DNA from: Hepsetus odoe
Lineage: Eukaryota; Chordata; Actinopteri; Characiformes; Hepsetidae
NCBI GenBank assembly: GCA_017165825.1
Contig: CM029384.1
Location: 6,633,545-6,697,544 of the forward strand
Direction of reading: 5' to 3'
Length of the DNA stretch: 64,000 bases
The position numbers and the translations under genes are program-made. The notes under the pieces were generated by a model. The model saw nothing but the letters and a program-made list of their open reading frames with translations. It was not told the DNA's origin and did no database searches. The number at the start of each line of letters is the position of its first letter. Within the stretch, counting starts at the first letter, position 1. This document shows positions 41,862 through 53,548 of the stretch, one piece after another.

Positions 41862-42092
41862 GGGCAGCGGTGGCCTAGTGGTGAGGGAGTTGCCCCGGCT
41901 TGGAAGATTGTGTTTGATTCCCTCACCAGTAGCTTGCCCTGAGGTACCCTTGAGCAAGGTACCGTCCCCGTCACTGCTCCCCGGGCGCTTTCATTAGCTG
42001 CCCCCTGCTGCACGTGTGTATGGGTGAAACGCAGAGGTTGAACTTCGTTGTGTTGCGCTGTGCTGCCTTTCACAATGACAAGAACTTTCATT
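41862..42092 (+). repeat. tRNA-derived SINE, family A
   Basis: GGGCAGCGGTGGCCTAGTGG head, ACCCTTGAGCAAGGTACC body and shortened tail. Ends about 35 bases before the solo LTR. Confidence 0.88.
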
Positions 42093-42126
42093 TATTCTTA
42101 ATCTAATCATGGTGGAGGTACATTCT

Positions 42127-42463
42127 TGTCAGGGGTGAGGTGTGTTTTGGGCACGCTAGAGCGCGCTCTGTTCTGACTGAGCACACCTGAGCTCATGAAG
42201 GCACAGGTGTGCTTCATTGACTATTTAAGCCCCGATGAGTCAGAACAGAGCGCAGCTCATTCGTTAGGCTAAGCCTACATGCAATGGTGGTTTTGGTAAC
42301 ACTTGGTGATTCTGATAACTTGGTTTAGGCTGTAGTTCCTTGGATCTTGGTTTTAATTAGAACTGCAGTCCTTTGATCTTGTTTTTTAAATATAGATAAT
42401 AAAACTATGTCCCGAACTCCTGGCTCAGCGTTGGCGTCCTTCCTGCACCCCACCACCGTTACA
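42127..42463 (+). mobile_element. Solo LTR of an LTR retrotransposon
   Basis: Starts TGTCAGGGG, ends CCGTTACA, and is flanked on both sides by the 5-base direct repeat ATTCT (42122-42126, 42464-42468). Inside: TATTTAAG (42222-42229) as a TATA-like box and AATAAA (42398-42403), in the order expected of a U3-R-U5 on the plus strand. No internal coding region, so probably recombined to a single LTR. The clade is unknown. Confidence 0.85.
42164..42252. repeat. Nested inverted repeats inside the solo LTR
   Basis: Outer arms CGCTCTGTTCTGACT (42164-42178) and complement (42238-42252); inner arms GCACACCTG (42181-42189) and complement (42204-42212). Both pairs match perfectly. The TATA-like box lies between the inner and outer right arms. 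Confidence 0.9.
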
Positions 42464-42479
42464 ATTCTAGGCATTGAAA

Positions 42480-43450
42480 TGCAAAATAGTGCCCTAATTT
42501 TTTTCAGATTCTACCCTTCTTACCATCCATAGCAAATATAAAACACAGAATACACATTAAAAATCTAATTTCTGGTTCCTGTTCCTCCTATTTTAAAGAA
42601 AATAAGAGTTGATCAGTATCTCATAAAACCACTCTGAACCTTAAGCTCAACATTTTGCCTCTAAAATGCCCAAAAATTGACTGAAATGAGCGCTGCAAAG
42701 GTGGCACGCAATAAAATACAGGCCCGTTGCATTAAAACTCACAGCTTGATAAGGTTGATGTTTTTACATTTGTTTGACGTTTTTCATTTTTACTTTTAAC
42801 ACTGACAGACACGTCAGCCTTAGGGTAATAAAAAGCGGTAGGTTAAACAAGTTTGTTCCTTAAAAAACACAAAGTTCAAGCACTGCCATTCAAAAGTTTG
42901 GGGAAGTCTAGCCTGGAAAGGTTTGTTGAGCCTGTTTTCAGGTTAAACACTTACCAGGTTTACTGCGAGGAAAACAATGTGCAAAAACGTGTGACAGCGC
43001 TGCCTTGGGAATAATTCCAAACCTGATAGTGTACAGTGAACGGTGACAGTGAATAAAAACACATTTCTAAAAAAGCAAGCGTTCTTTTGATGTGGACGTG
43101 CCACAGAGAACAGTCTCAAGGACCTTGAGACAAATTTTTGTAAGGTTCTGCAGGTTGGGTTGGTGCAAAAATCGAAACTATATAAAGGTCCCCAACGACT
43201 GGCTTGAGACTGACATTGATATGAGCCTGTCACGTTCTGCTTCCCAGCGTTCTTCGAGGCTTTTTCACAGCCCTGCAGAAGAGCTCACTTAGGTTCTCTA
43301 AAGAACTTTGATCCTCAAAAGAGACATATGACGAATCTTTGAAGGTTTCAAGAATACGAACATAATGGGAAAGGTCTATATCAGTAAAACATTTCATGAA
43401 GGTTCTGTAAACCTTTAAAAGGTTCTTTTGCTTCTGAAGAGCAAGGCCAC
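42480..43450. other. Non-coding stretch
   Basis: No exon or repeat recognised. Confidence 0.4.
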
Positions 43451-43457
43451 CTTTTCT

Positions 43458-43702
43458 TCTCCCTGAAGGACAACGTTTTTGGCTCTCATTTTCAGTGCAG
43501 TCTCTGTACCTGACTAGTTCAGAGGATTGTTTTTTGCTTAAACCACACAGTGACCTACGTATAAGCCTCTGAATAAAGACATGAAGCAGTGAAGAAACAG
43601 GTGTAGATGATTTCAGATGATCAGGTGATTAGTTTACTGCTGATGCTGAACGCTGAGCGATTGGGACCCCTTGATCTAGAACCTTGCATCTTTAGACACT
43701 TA
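43458..43702 (+). mobile_element. MITE family M copy 2, partial
   Basis: TTGGCTCTCATTTTCAGTGC, CAGAGGATTGTTTTTTGCTT and ACATGAAGCAGTGAAGAAAC are reverse-complement matches to the 8.4 kb element; terminal repeats not seen. Confidence 0.65.
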
Positions 43703-44154
43703 TCAATTATCGCTTTCATTTAATCTACTCAATGCCAAATATAAGAGAGTATGACAGGCATAAACTAGTGTTTTTCAAGATAAATAATAGGGCGTGGTTT
43801 GACTGGTGACCCGTGTAAAATAAAATGTAAAATAAAAGTCTCTAACTTGGACCAAACACCCAAGTAGTGGAAGAGGTTTAAGTTGACTACTCGCTTTGAC
43901 GAGGCAGACATGAAGCCAAGTGACGGTAATTTACTGAAAAGAGGTGTGTGGAGCCCTTCAATTGCATCAATGCTCCTTCTCACTGAACAAGGTCACAGCT
44001 CCACTTCCTGCTGAATTCTCCTCGAGTGCTTCTATTCTTCAGATGTGAGGAACCACCATTTAATCTTATACAGCAAGCCATTACAACTCCTCCTCTCAAA
44101 GAGTGACCTGACCTCCCACAACATGAACAACCCTTATTTTAACTCCAGCGTGCT

Positions 44155-44535
44155 TTGCCTTTCACTCAAGTGATTCCTTTTGTTTTTTCCTCAAGCATTT
44201 TTCGCCTTTTAGTCCAGCGTTGTTTTTTTATCTTCTGATCTTTTTGATTTTTACTAGAGGGTTTAACTTTTTTGCCTTTTACTTTTTGCACTTTCATTTT
44301 TTGCTTGAGCATTCATTTTGCCTTTTACTCTAGTTTCTTTTTGCTTTTTACTTGAGCGCTTCTTTTTGTTTTTGTTTTTTTTTTTTTTACTTGAGCATGC
44401 TTTTTTGCTTTTACTCCAGTTTTTTTTTTTTTTTTTCGCTTTTACTCAAGCGCTTGTTTTTATCTTTTACTGGAGCTTTCATTTTTGTTTTCATTTGAGA
44501 GTTCATTTTGGTTAGAATCTCCAGCATTTGTTTTT
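44155..44535. repeat. Degenerate T-rich minisatellite
   Basis: About 12-14 units of roughly 25-35 bases, each TTTTTGCTTTTACT followed by TGAGC, CAAGC or CCAGC. Several units include poly(T) runs. Confidence 0.75.
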
Positions 44536-44782
44536 GTAGTTTTTTTAGTCAAAAAAAAAAAAAAATTATTTTACTATATGGAGAATATTAAAAATAAAAA
44601 CACTTCATCATCCTGCAAAGCAGCAGACAGCTTTCCAAGCGGCTGAAAAAGCGGAGATGCCTGCAGTCGTGTGTATGTGCCTTACTGCTCATCAGCCGAT
44701 AGGAAAAACTGCTTGCTTTAAAATGTGTCGTTTACTATGGAGGTACAGCAAGTTTAACAAATTCTATTAAAGCCAATGTGGA

Positions 44783-45004
44783 AGTGAAAGTGACTATGCC
44801 TTTATGAAACAGCACAGCGCACCGTGAAGCACAACACAATTCAACTTCTAGCTTTTCACCCACACGCACCGTGCAGCAGGGGCAGCTATTTCCAGACCCT
44901 GGGGAGCAGTGATGGGGACGGTACCTTGCTCAGTGGTATCTCAGGGTAACCTATTGGTCTGGAATTTTAACTCACAACCTTCCAATCCATGTCCTAGTAT
45001 CTAG
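44783..45004 (-). repeat. tRNA-derived SINE, family A
   Basis: Reverse orientation: GAAGTGAAAGTGACTATG tail, GCAGCAGGGGCAGCTATTTC and GACGGTACCTTGCTCAGTGG body, decayed head. Confidence 0.82.
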
Positions 45005-45199
45005 GACAATTACCAGCTGTCTGCGGAAAGCTATAGGAGGACTAATGAACAGCAGCCAATCACAGCAGAAGTCATTTACATATATCAGCCCTAAACTTAT
45101 TACATTGTCAGACTGGATAATGAATTATGGTGGTTAATAGCACATAAACCCCACACAAAAACTGTAATACATAGACAGGAATAAATTCGAGAAAGGTGC

Positions 45200-45570
45200 A
45201 AGATACAGATGTGTGCATAAATCTAGGCACCCTGATCAAATGGCACGTTGTTTTATGGAATTAGTAAACATCCGTTGAACACAATTATGCTTTTTTGTGC
45301 TAAGTGTAACATATCCAGAAAAAACAGACAAATAAAATATTGTCTGGGCAATAAACTTTCTAACACGCATTAAAACTGTTCACTAAAACTTTTAAAACAT
45401 TATATTACTGCATTATATACAGCTTTTACATCAGCCTATGGCTGAAGCTTCCCTTCTTTTTGAGACAAACTCTATTTCTAAATCATTTCCGGACACCCTG
45501 ACTTGGGCCTGACTCTTTTTTTAGCATAAAGTGGCCCACATCCAAACGGTCAAAGCGCCAATCGTAAATC
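45200..45570 (+). mobile_element. Possible end of another Tc1-like element
   Basis: GTGTGCATAAATCTAGGCAC followed by CCTGATCAAATGGCACGTTG resembles the end of a known fish Tc1 family. No second end or transposase found. Confidence 0.4.
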
Positions 45571-45599
45571 TGCCGACTCAGCCACTCGGCTGCCACTCA

Positions 45600-46340
45600 A
45601 AAAAGGAAGTGAGCAAGTAGGGAACTGTGCAGCAGGAAGTTAACCACACACATGTCTCCACCTCTTCCTGTCCTGTATAACCACTGTCAATCAGTGTGTG
45701 TAAGCTGAGGTACTTTTCACACACACGCACACACACGCACAGTTTCCTAGCAACACCAGCACTCCTACACCTAAAACGCAAAGACGCACGCAGACCACTG
45801 ATTTCCAGTAACCACACACCCACAGACGCATCTGCGCATGCACACACACTCTTGCACGTGTAGTTGTATGACAACACAGATGTGAAAACCATTCATTTCC
45901 AGTTAACTAACCACACAGTTGTTTCCAGTTGATGCTGTGTTGTGGTCAAGGACACAGAGGGCTGTTGCGGTGCCTGCTGGCGGAGAAATTAGGTCACATG
46001 TTCCCATCCAATCTAAAACGGACAGCCTTGACACCGCTGGACCACCATTAACACGTCCCAGCTTCTCTTAACACACTGCTCCACACAAGTGCTGCACTAA
46101 GTTTACATGATTCAAATGTAAATGTGTGTCAATCCCGTGAGGAAAAGGACAAACACGGTCTGTTCCTGAGAACTAAGAGACAAAGTGTGTTAATGCTAAA
46201 TAATTCATTCAAGTGGAAATGATGGACACGTCCATTTCACAAACCACTTTTTTACAGCCAGCACCAGAGTTTCTCTCTAATGTACCATCACTTTCTATTT
46301 GACGCTAACCTTTCCTCCTTCTGCTCTTCTCTTCTCTGTC
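45600..46340. other. Non-coding stretch
   Basis: CA-rich DNA at 45718-45740. No exon seen. Confidence 0.4.
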
Positions 46341-46349
46341 CTTTTACAA

Positions 46350-46350
<1 letters not shown>

Positions 46351-46413
<63 letters not shown>
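46351..46413. repeat. (CA)n microsatellite
   Basis: About 31 CA units directly beside the candidate exon at 46418. Confidence 0.97.
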
Positions 46414-46414
<1 letters not shown>

Positions 46415-46417
46415 TAC

Positions 46418-46472
46418 CTCTTATCTTGTACCATGTAAGAGCAGGGACTGCTGAAGAGAAGCGCCACAAAAT
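46418..46472 (-). other. Candidate untranslated 5' exon (possibly of stat5)
   Basis: On the minus strand a 55-base block lies between a (CT)n acceptor ending tctcag and a donor GAG|GTAATG that runs into (GT)n. The layout resembles stat5 exons 1, 9 and 18. It contains a short upstream ATG. About 11 kb upstream of the ATG exon. No transcript evidence; the AG and GT could be chance within repeats. Confidence 0.3.
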
Positions 46473-46473
46473 C

Positions 46474-46479
46474 TGAGAG

Positions 46480-46524
<45 letters not shown>

Positions 46525-46541
46525 AAGAGAGAGAGAGAGAG

Positions 46542-46572
<31 letters not shown>
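46474..46572. repeat. (GA)n-rich microsatellite
   Basis: Long GA array with GGGAAGAG interruptions; CT on the minus strand. A further GA tract lies at 46732-46752 and a (CT)n array at 46880-46912. Confidence 0.95.
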
Positions 46573-46880
46573 TCAAAAATGTAATTTAACATTTTTTTAA
46601 AAGGTAACCATAGAGCAAGTCTGAAAACTAAATTATCCCTCACTCACTAACACACATGATTTTCTGTTCTTCATTAGGGTCAAAGCACAAAAGTTACTTC
46701 CTGTCAATTCTCTCTTACTATTCCTGAAAGTGAGAGAGAGAGAAAGAGAGAGCAGATGAACAGGCAGATAGAGAGGCAGACAGGCAGGCATATAGTGAAG
46801 CAGAGAGACATATAGACAGAGAGACTACTGTAGTGAAAGGGCTGTATGAACTGACCTGCAGTCTGGGATCAAACTAAGTA

Positions 46881-46916
<36 letters not shown>

Positions 46917-46919
46917 ACT

Positions 46920-48105
46920 CCTCACACCACTGCCCACTGTCCCCCACTGTCCCACCTGCCTGTCATCAAAAAGGAACCATTATTACATGGAAGAAACGCC
47001 GAGACAACGCAGTCTCCAAAACAAAAACAAAAGGGTCCTGACCACATCAGGGTCCTGACCACTAACGAACAGGGAAACCAAACCACTTAACTTTCCTTCC
47101 ACTAGGCCTAAATTGTGCCACATGGAGTTCATTATAGAGGTAAATAATTTGGTAAATAAATCCCATTTCAATTCCAGTTCAATCATTTGATCAGTGAGTC
47201 CAGTTCCATTCTCCATGTACTGCATGACTGAACACAAAGCTCAGCAATAAAACATAAAGCCTTCTAACCTCACTGCTGAACAGGGTCCTTATCTGACCAT
47301 CCCCGCGAGCATGGCTTCTAACCTTCTCAACAGGTCAGCAGCAGCGAGCAGCAGATCAGTTTAAAAGTTTCAAATTCTAATAACTGTCTTGGTTCTGGTG
47401 GTAAAAAAACAATTCAGTATCTTTGAATTTCATCAGATCATTCAGCCATAATTCTACACTAAGCCTGATCGGCTTGTTTTGCCAGTAAAATCTATTTAAA
47501 GGTCCACAGATTCTATGAAGCTGAAAAAACAATATTATAAGCCTTTATTATATTAAAGATGTTATCACGACAAGCTATTCATATTAGTCCATCCTATTTC
47601 CAGTGCACTGCTCAGGCCTCCTGCTCTCTCCACACCGTCTGATCTCGGGTAATACGTAGTGGGATTACACTGCACCAGCCGGCTTTACTGCCCGTCGTTG
47701 ATACCATTTCACCAAAAAAGTAGCAGCGTCCAATTTCCAGCCAAATTCAGATGCCAGAGTTGAAGCTTCACACGAAATCTTTCCCAGATTTTTTTAACGA
47801 AATCTTTATGACTGATGGTAAAATTGGCTTCCCTGCCAGACCCTGCTGCTGCTGACCTCATACAGAGAGAAACCACATTGGACTGATGGTGAAGTGTAGA
47901 GAGAGAACCATTCAGGTTTCTGCAGTAATAAACAGGCTAGTATCCTAATTTAAATAAAGAAAGAGTTCTCTGTGATTCGGGTGAATCTTTCAGGATAGAA
48001 CACTACACCTCTGTCAGAAATAAGAGGCAGTAGAAGCTCCCGAGAACCCAGTACCTCTTTACACGACACTCCATTTGTGATAACCTTAATCACCTCTTCA
48101 TTAAT
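46920..48105. other. Non-coding stretch
   Basis: GGTCCTGACCAC occurs twice close together at 47033-47065. No exon recognised. Confidence 0.4.
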
Positions 48106-48195
48106 AATAATAATAATAATAATTTTTATTTATATAGTGCCTTTCTCAAACTCAAGGTCACTTTAGAACAGTCCCATAGACGTCTACATGTAATA
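48100..48195 (+). repeat. Interspersed repeat with (TAA)n head
   Basis: (TAA)n at 48102-48124, then TTTTTATTTATATAGTGCC and CTCAAACTCAAGGTCACTTT, a motif found repeatedly in fish genomes; class not determined. Confidence 0.5.
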
Positions 48196-48274
48196 TACAT
48201 TTGTAGGTTAATACTACTAACGCTTACTACTACTACTACAAAAAGAAATAAATAGATACATAAAAATAATACTG

Positions 48275-48384
48275 CGATGGGCTGGCGACCTGTCCAGCGT
48301 GCGTCCCCTGTCCTGTGTGCTGGGTGGAGACACAACCTCCCAACGACCCCGTTTTGATTGTGACGGATAATGGATGGATGGATA
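48275..48384 (+). repeat. LINE 3' tail fragment
   Basis: GATGGGCTGGCGACCTGTCC, AGCGTGCGTCCCCTGTCC and GGATAATGGATGGATGGAT form a LINE 3' end. The same segment occurs reversed at 55011-55138. Confidence 0.75.
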
Positions 48385-48419
48385 AAAATAATAAAACAAT
48401 AGTAACATTATTAATATTA

Positions 48420-48505
48420 CTATAATTGTTGAAGTTAATATTTTCATTATTATTATTATTATTATTATTTGTTGTTTGTATTGTTGTTGTTGTTGTTATT
48501 ATTAA
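48420..48505. repeat. (ATT)n and (GTT)n trinucleotide repeats
   Basis: ATT units at 48447-48468 and GTT units at 48483-48497. Confidence 0.9.
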
Positions 48506-49000
48506 CAGGTACTAAGGTATTATTTTTCAAACAGGTATGACACAAACCAGCGTTTGTTGTTAGTGGTGTATGTTTGCTTTAGTGTCCATCCCATTTCCCA
48601 TACGTTCCATCACTCTTTCGCTTTCTTTCTTTCATCACTCTGACTCTCTCGCTCTTTCTGATTATGAGTAAGAGCATATTTATGGCCACTGAGCAAAGAC
48701 TGGTGCCAGCTGACCTTACACCTCAAACACACACAGATACGCACACTAGATTTTCACATGTATCCTAGAAACACACATAAACACCTCCGTTCAGGCAAAG
48801 GAAACCTTTAGAGTTTTTTTGCTCACCAATATTTTCGCACTTGCTGCCAGAGAAGCAGATCTATTACATTCTGATGAAACAGACTCAGTGACCCAGACCG
48901 CGACCCTGGCCTAGCGCAATTAGAACTACAGGCCGGTGTTATGTAATCTGAGTGAGATTGAAATCTGTGATGGATCTAAGGCGAGAGATCCTGCACGAAC

Positions 49001-49079
49001 TGTGTCTGTGTGTGTGTGTGTGTGCTGTGTGTCTGACCTGTAGAGAGACAAGAGCTCAAGTGACAGCTCATGTGCGCGA

Positions 49080-49158
<79 letters not shown>
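49001..49158. repeat. (GT)n followed by long (CA)n
   Basis: GT array at 49006-49023, then CA at 49080-49158 with one GA interruption; inverted relative to each other. Confidence 0.95.
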
Positions 49159-49159
<1 letters not shown>

Positions 49160-49240
49160 CATTCTGCCAAATATCCAAAAGAGCATTTCTAATTCTCTCC
49201 ATCCCTCCAGCTATCAAGACTAATATGATGAACCAACGCT

Positions 49241-49253
49241 AGAGACTTTCTCG

Positions 49254-49289
<36 letters not shown>

Positions 49290-49305
49290 TACACACACAC
49301 ACACT
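49241..49305. repeat. (CT)n(CA)n compound microsatellite
   Basis: CT units from 49251 pass into CA units to 49303. Confidence 0.93.
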
Positions 49306-49583
49306 TTATCTCTTCTCCATCTTCTTCCTTTCTACCCTACCTTCACTCACTGCCCCCCTAATTATGAATAAAAGCATATTCATGGTCAGTGATGATATCC
49401 TGCTCTTGACAGAAGGCTGGTGCCAACTGAGCTTATACTGAAACAACACACACACACACACCGAAAACGTATACACACACATCAAGGTCTACGTCCAGAC
49501 TAAGAGTCAGACAGACAGTCAGACAGAAAACAAAACAGAAAGAAAATGGGAGAGAAAAGAGCAATTGAAGAGAGAAAGAGCGC

Positions 49584-49612
49584 GAGCGAGAGAGAGAGAG
49601 AGAGAGAGAGAA
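49584..49612. repeat. (GA)n microsatellite
   Basis: About 14 GA units. Confidence 0.93.
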
Positions 49613-49619
49613 AGAGTTG

Positions 49620-50630
49620 ACTTCCTCTTTCTCTGTCTTGTTAGTAATAAAGGCTGTGCGTTCACATTGAGCTGCTGCTGAAGAAGACAGAGGACGGATC
49701 GATAGGATCTCAGTTGTGTGCTTCTCTCACAGATCAATGCGTGTTTTCTAGCATTCAGGAAAATAAGCTTCCTTGCTGCAACTCAAAATTACAGTCATGC
49801 AGACAGAAAGGTGGCAAAGTGTGTGTATCTTTGTCAGAGAAAGAAAATGGATAAATGAAAAAAATGACTTCATCCAAAAAATAATAATACACAATTTTCA
49901 CCCCAAGAACCCCTGAAGCTGCAACAAGGCACAGTGAGGCAGTAGAAAACATTCACGGCTCTAAATGACTGCAGCCAGATTAGGTGGGAATGTCTGCTAT
50001 AAATATTCCTCATTCTTAATTTTAAGTTTCCAGACTCGACTGCCAGGGCTGAGGCATTATTTCTTGAAATCTGGCAAAAAAATTCTAAAGTGTGTGTATG
50101 AACTAGATAGTGTCAGCTGTGTTTCACATTCAGCTGTGACCTGATGGTTAGAAGAGGCTCGCCTGTTGAAGTTCAATCCCCAGAATGCGGGCAGGAAGCG
50201 GGGTGAGATAAATGCACTCCCCATTCCTACTTCACAGAGTGTGTGTACACCAAGAATAAAATAGAAATAAGCTTTTCCTCACTGAGCCTTACTATTTAAT
50301 GACACTCAAGGCACTTCATTAAACCTCCACGACTGGCTTTAAGCAAGAACTAAGACTGAAGAATTAACGCTAGTTTATGCTCTGACTAAAAAAACCCTTT
50401 CTCTCTCCCACATTAACAAGACTTTTCCCATTTCTATCACGTTACCAAGTCAGCAGTAAATGACTGCTGTCCAGAGAAAAATCTATTTTCATCTTTTTTT
50501 TTTTTGATTCAGCTGTATCAGCAGCATCTCCAGCTCAGGGCCAGTATCTACTCTTGTCTAAGTAGTGAACATTGTGTTGGGCCCCCAGTCTGCCCATACC
50601 TTCCAGACAGTCCTCCTGCAAATGAGCACC
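49620..50630. other. Non-coding stretch
   Basis: No exon or repeat recognised. Confidence 0.4.
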
Positions 50631-50633
50631 CCA

Positions 50634-50830
50634 TGAAAGTGAAAATGACTATGCGTGCCACTGTGAAACACGTATTACACCCCTACTGAAACCGTACGGC
50701 AAGGGGCAGCTGGCCCAAGCCTTCAGACATTGATGGGGATGGTACCTTGCACGGCAACCTACTGGTCTGAGTTTGAACCCGCTGACCTTCTGATCCAGGG
50801 CGCTCCGAACCGCTAGGCTACCGCTGCCCC
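50634..50830 (-). repeat. tRNA-derived SINE, family A
   Basis: Reverse orientation with a clear head complement CGCTAGGCTACCGCTGCCCC at 50811-50830, GGGATGGTACCTTGC body and GTGAAAATGACTA tail. Confidence 0.88.
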
Positions 50831-51244
50831 TCTCTATAACAGTTCAAGCTACGAGGAGTGTGAGCATGCATGAGTGTGTGTTCTATATCATTAGTTTAAT
50901 TCCTCATTAAAAGGTCATCTGAGCCTGGCTCTCGGATGCAGTGACCACAGGCTTGTATGCATGCGTGTGTTCGTTTTTGTGTGTCATCTGTCATTAGATA
51001 TTTGACCAAGAAAGACATGCCATGCAGGGACGCGTTTGCAGGATGCCTATAAATACTTCCTCATCCTGCGGCATATGAACCAGTTTTACAGCCTTGCGAA
51101 AGAGGAAGGGGGCACAATAGATCGATTACCTGCAAAAGTATAGCAGTGTGCTAAGCCACTCTTAAATCTTCATATTTTGCTTCCAAAGAGCCACATTTAC
51201 TTGCACTGCTAATGCATTACTGAGGAACAGTTCTCCAGACTTCA

Positions 51245-51487
51245 TTAAGCGCAAGGTTTTCGGTTCTCGTTTTCAGTGCAGTCTCTGTACCTGAGCAGTT
51301 TCACAGGATTGTTTGTTGTTTCAGACACAGGGATCTATGTATGAATCATTTAAGCAGAACAAAACCGTCTAACTGGAGGCGTGAAGCAGTGATCACAACG
51401 AGTAGATGGTTCCAGATAGTGCATTTCTTTGATTAATTGCACGGTGAGTGGTTCGTTCCTCTTTATCTGAACCTTGTATCTTTAGGC
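51245..51487 (+). mobile_element. MITE family M copy 3, partial
   Basis: CGGTTCTCGTTTTCAGTGCA, GTCTCTGTACCTGAGCAGTT, CACAGGATTGTTTG and GTGAAGCAGTGATCACAAC follow copy 2 closely and copy 1 in reverse. Ends at CTTGTATCTTTAGGCA like copy 2 (CTTGCATCTTTAGACA). Confidence 0.7.
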
Positions 51488-51489
51488 AG

Positions 51490-52180
51490 TCCGCAGTCTG
51501 TCACACCGGCTCCCATTTCTTTCATACAATCTGCTGATTATTTTTTCCACCAAAAAGGTGAATCCTGGTATAAGTCGATGTAAAATTGGGACTGAATACA
51601 TGTGCATATATGGAACTGCATTTTTTAATGATAATTTAATAATGGGTAGAAGCTGGGACTTTTTCATTCTAAATGGATATCTTCCAGTATGGCAGTAGTA
51701 TGGCTGGAATTATTTGGAAATTTAATAGGGTTGGAGTCGCTATTAAAGTCGAGGCATGGTTCTTAACTTTACAGATGAAAGTCAGTCTGGGTTTTAGTGA
51801 TGAAAAGCTCCTGAAGAAGCACTCCAATTTGACTGGTTCCATAAAGAACCTCAATCTGAAGACTTGACTGGATTCATTTTGCCCTTCATTGACTGATTAC
51901 TGGATTAAGAATTGCCTGTGCAAGTAACCAAGGCAACCAGCACGCCTCCCATCAAAATCACCACAGCTACCTCTAACCCCTGGTTTACCATGGAATGAAA
52001 AGAACATATAAAAAAGGTGCAATACGGCCTAGAGCTATCAACGGAGACGAGGCACTGGCGTACAGACCGTCATTTTAATGGTCTCTTATATATTGGTAGG
52101 CAACGTGAAGACCAAGCCTAAACTTTAACAGATCAACATAAAATACATACCGCACTTTACTCACTCATGCACTTTGTACA
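51490..52180. other. Non-coding stretch
   Basis: No exon or repeat recognised. Confidence 0.4.
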
Positions 52181-52186
52181 TACTTT

Positions 52187-52190
<4 letters not shown>

Positions 52191-52231
<41 letters not shown>
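52191..52231. repeat. (CA)n microsatellite
   Basis: About 20 CA units. Confidence 0.96.
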
Positions 52232-52232
<1 letters not shown>

Positions 52233-52574
52233 CTGTGCTTAAAATAAAAAAATTAAAATTAGTAAAACAGTTGGTCGTCCTCAGTCTTTACACACGTGTG
52301 TGTGTGGGCGTGTGAGAGTGTGTGTGTGTGTTGTTGTGTTGTCTGCTCTGCAGTCAGGCTTTATAAATAACGTCCACCTAGCAGCTGAGTGTAAAATTAA
52401 CCACTTAACTGACATCCCCCATGTCCTTTCAAGAGTAAACTCATACACAGTGTCAGAACACAGGACAATATTTATACTCTGCAATCATAATTCCACACAT
52501 ATTTCATTAGAAATACAATTTATTTACAGTGAACCACCATGAAAAGCTTTCTTCCAAAGCTTCACTCCATCACA

Positions 52575-52704
52575 CAGTAGAGCAATGGTCAACCATACAT
52601 CCAGCACCCAGGCAGCAGTGACAGGGACAGTACCTTAGTCAAGGGTAACTCAGGGGGGGGCTATCTCCTGGTCCAGGACTCGAACCCCCAACCTTCTGAT
52701 TATT
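52575..52704 (-). repeat. tRNA-derived SINE, family A, fragment
   Basis: Reverse body GGCAGCAGTGACAGGGACAG, CAAGGGTAACTCAGG and B-box complement ACTCGAACCCCCAACCTTC; tail lost. Confidence 0.7.
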
Positions 52705-53002
52705 TAACTTGGATATTTTGCACTGAGCAAATTAAACTGAAAAAAATATTTGTGCTTCTTTTATTTCGTGCTCTTATGCAAATAAATGAATCTTTTACAA
52801 GGTTGTGTTTCTGTGCTCACTGTGCATGCTTCGGGTGTTTATTCATATGCAACACGAATTCTCTAAACGTAACCCAAACCTGTCCCTCAGTGACACAAAC
52901 GCAGACCTGCTAGGGTGGATCAGACTGAGTGCTAGGAGTGCAGCAGTACAAAGGGCACATGCCTGAACTCGAAGAACGCTGGAACAAATACCAACAATAT
53001 AT

Positions 53003-53251
53003 AGCGCAGTGGTGGCCAAGTGGTTAGGGACAAGGCTCCAAGATCAGAAGGTCAAGGGTTCCAATCCTGGACCAGTAGGTTGCCATGAGGTACCCTTGAG
53101 CAAGGTACCGTCCCCATCACTGCTCCCCGGGAGCTGGATTTAGCTGTCCCCTGCTGCACGTTGTGTATGGGTTAAAAGCAGAGGTTGCATTTCATTGTGT
53201 TTCGCTGTTTGCTGTGCCGTTTCACAGCGACAGGCGGTCACTTTCTTGTTA
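53003..53251 (+). repeat. tRNA-derived SINE, family A
   Basis: CAGTGGTGGCCAAGTGGTTA head, AGGTACCCTTGAGCAAGGTA body, GCACGTTGTGTATGGGTTAA and tail GGTCACTTTCTTG. Confidence 0.9.
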
Positions 53252-53408
53252 AAATAAAAAGCAGCGGTCAGATTCAATTAACTGAATTCAAAATATGGGG
53301 TTACATCTGAAATGAAGTGGCTCGCTGATTTTTTTCAGATTTGTCTTTGGTTAAAATTAGGTCATTAAAAATCATCAGTAATTCCTGACACTCCCAGTAC
53401 TGCTTCGA

Positions 53409-53465
53409 CTCCCAGACCAGTAGGCGCTTCTTAGGTGCTGGATGTTTGGCTGCCCACTTCTACCC

Positions 53466-53548
<83 letters not shown>

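Noticed and set aside
47000..47240. 84-codon minus-strand frame with leucine-rich composition
   Set aside because: No family recognised and no splice borders in phase; AT-rich chance frame more likely.
47620..47690. Possible 5S rRNA or 5S-derived SINE fragment (CCGTCTGATCTCGG followed by GGGATTACAC)
   Set aside because: Only one short block resembles 5S rRNA; the internal control region is not otherwise recognisable.
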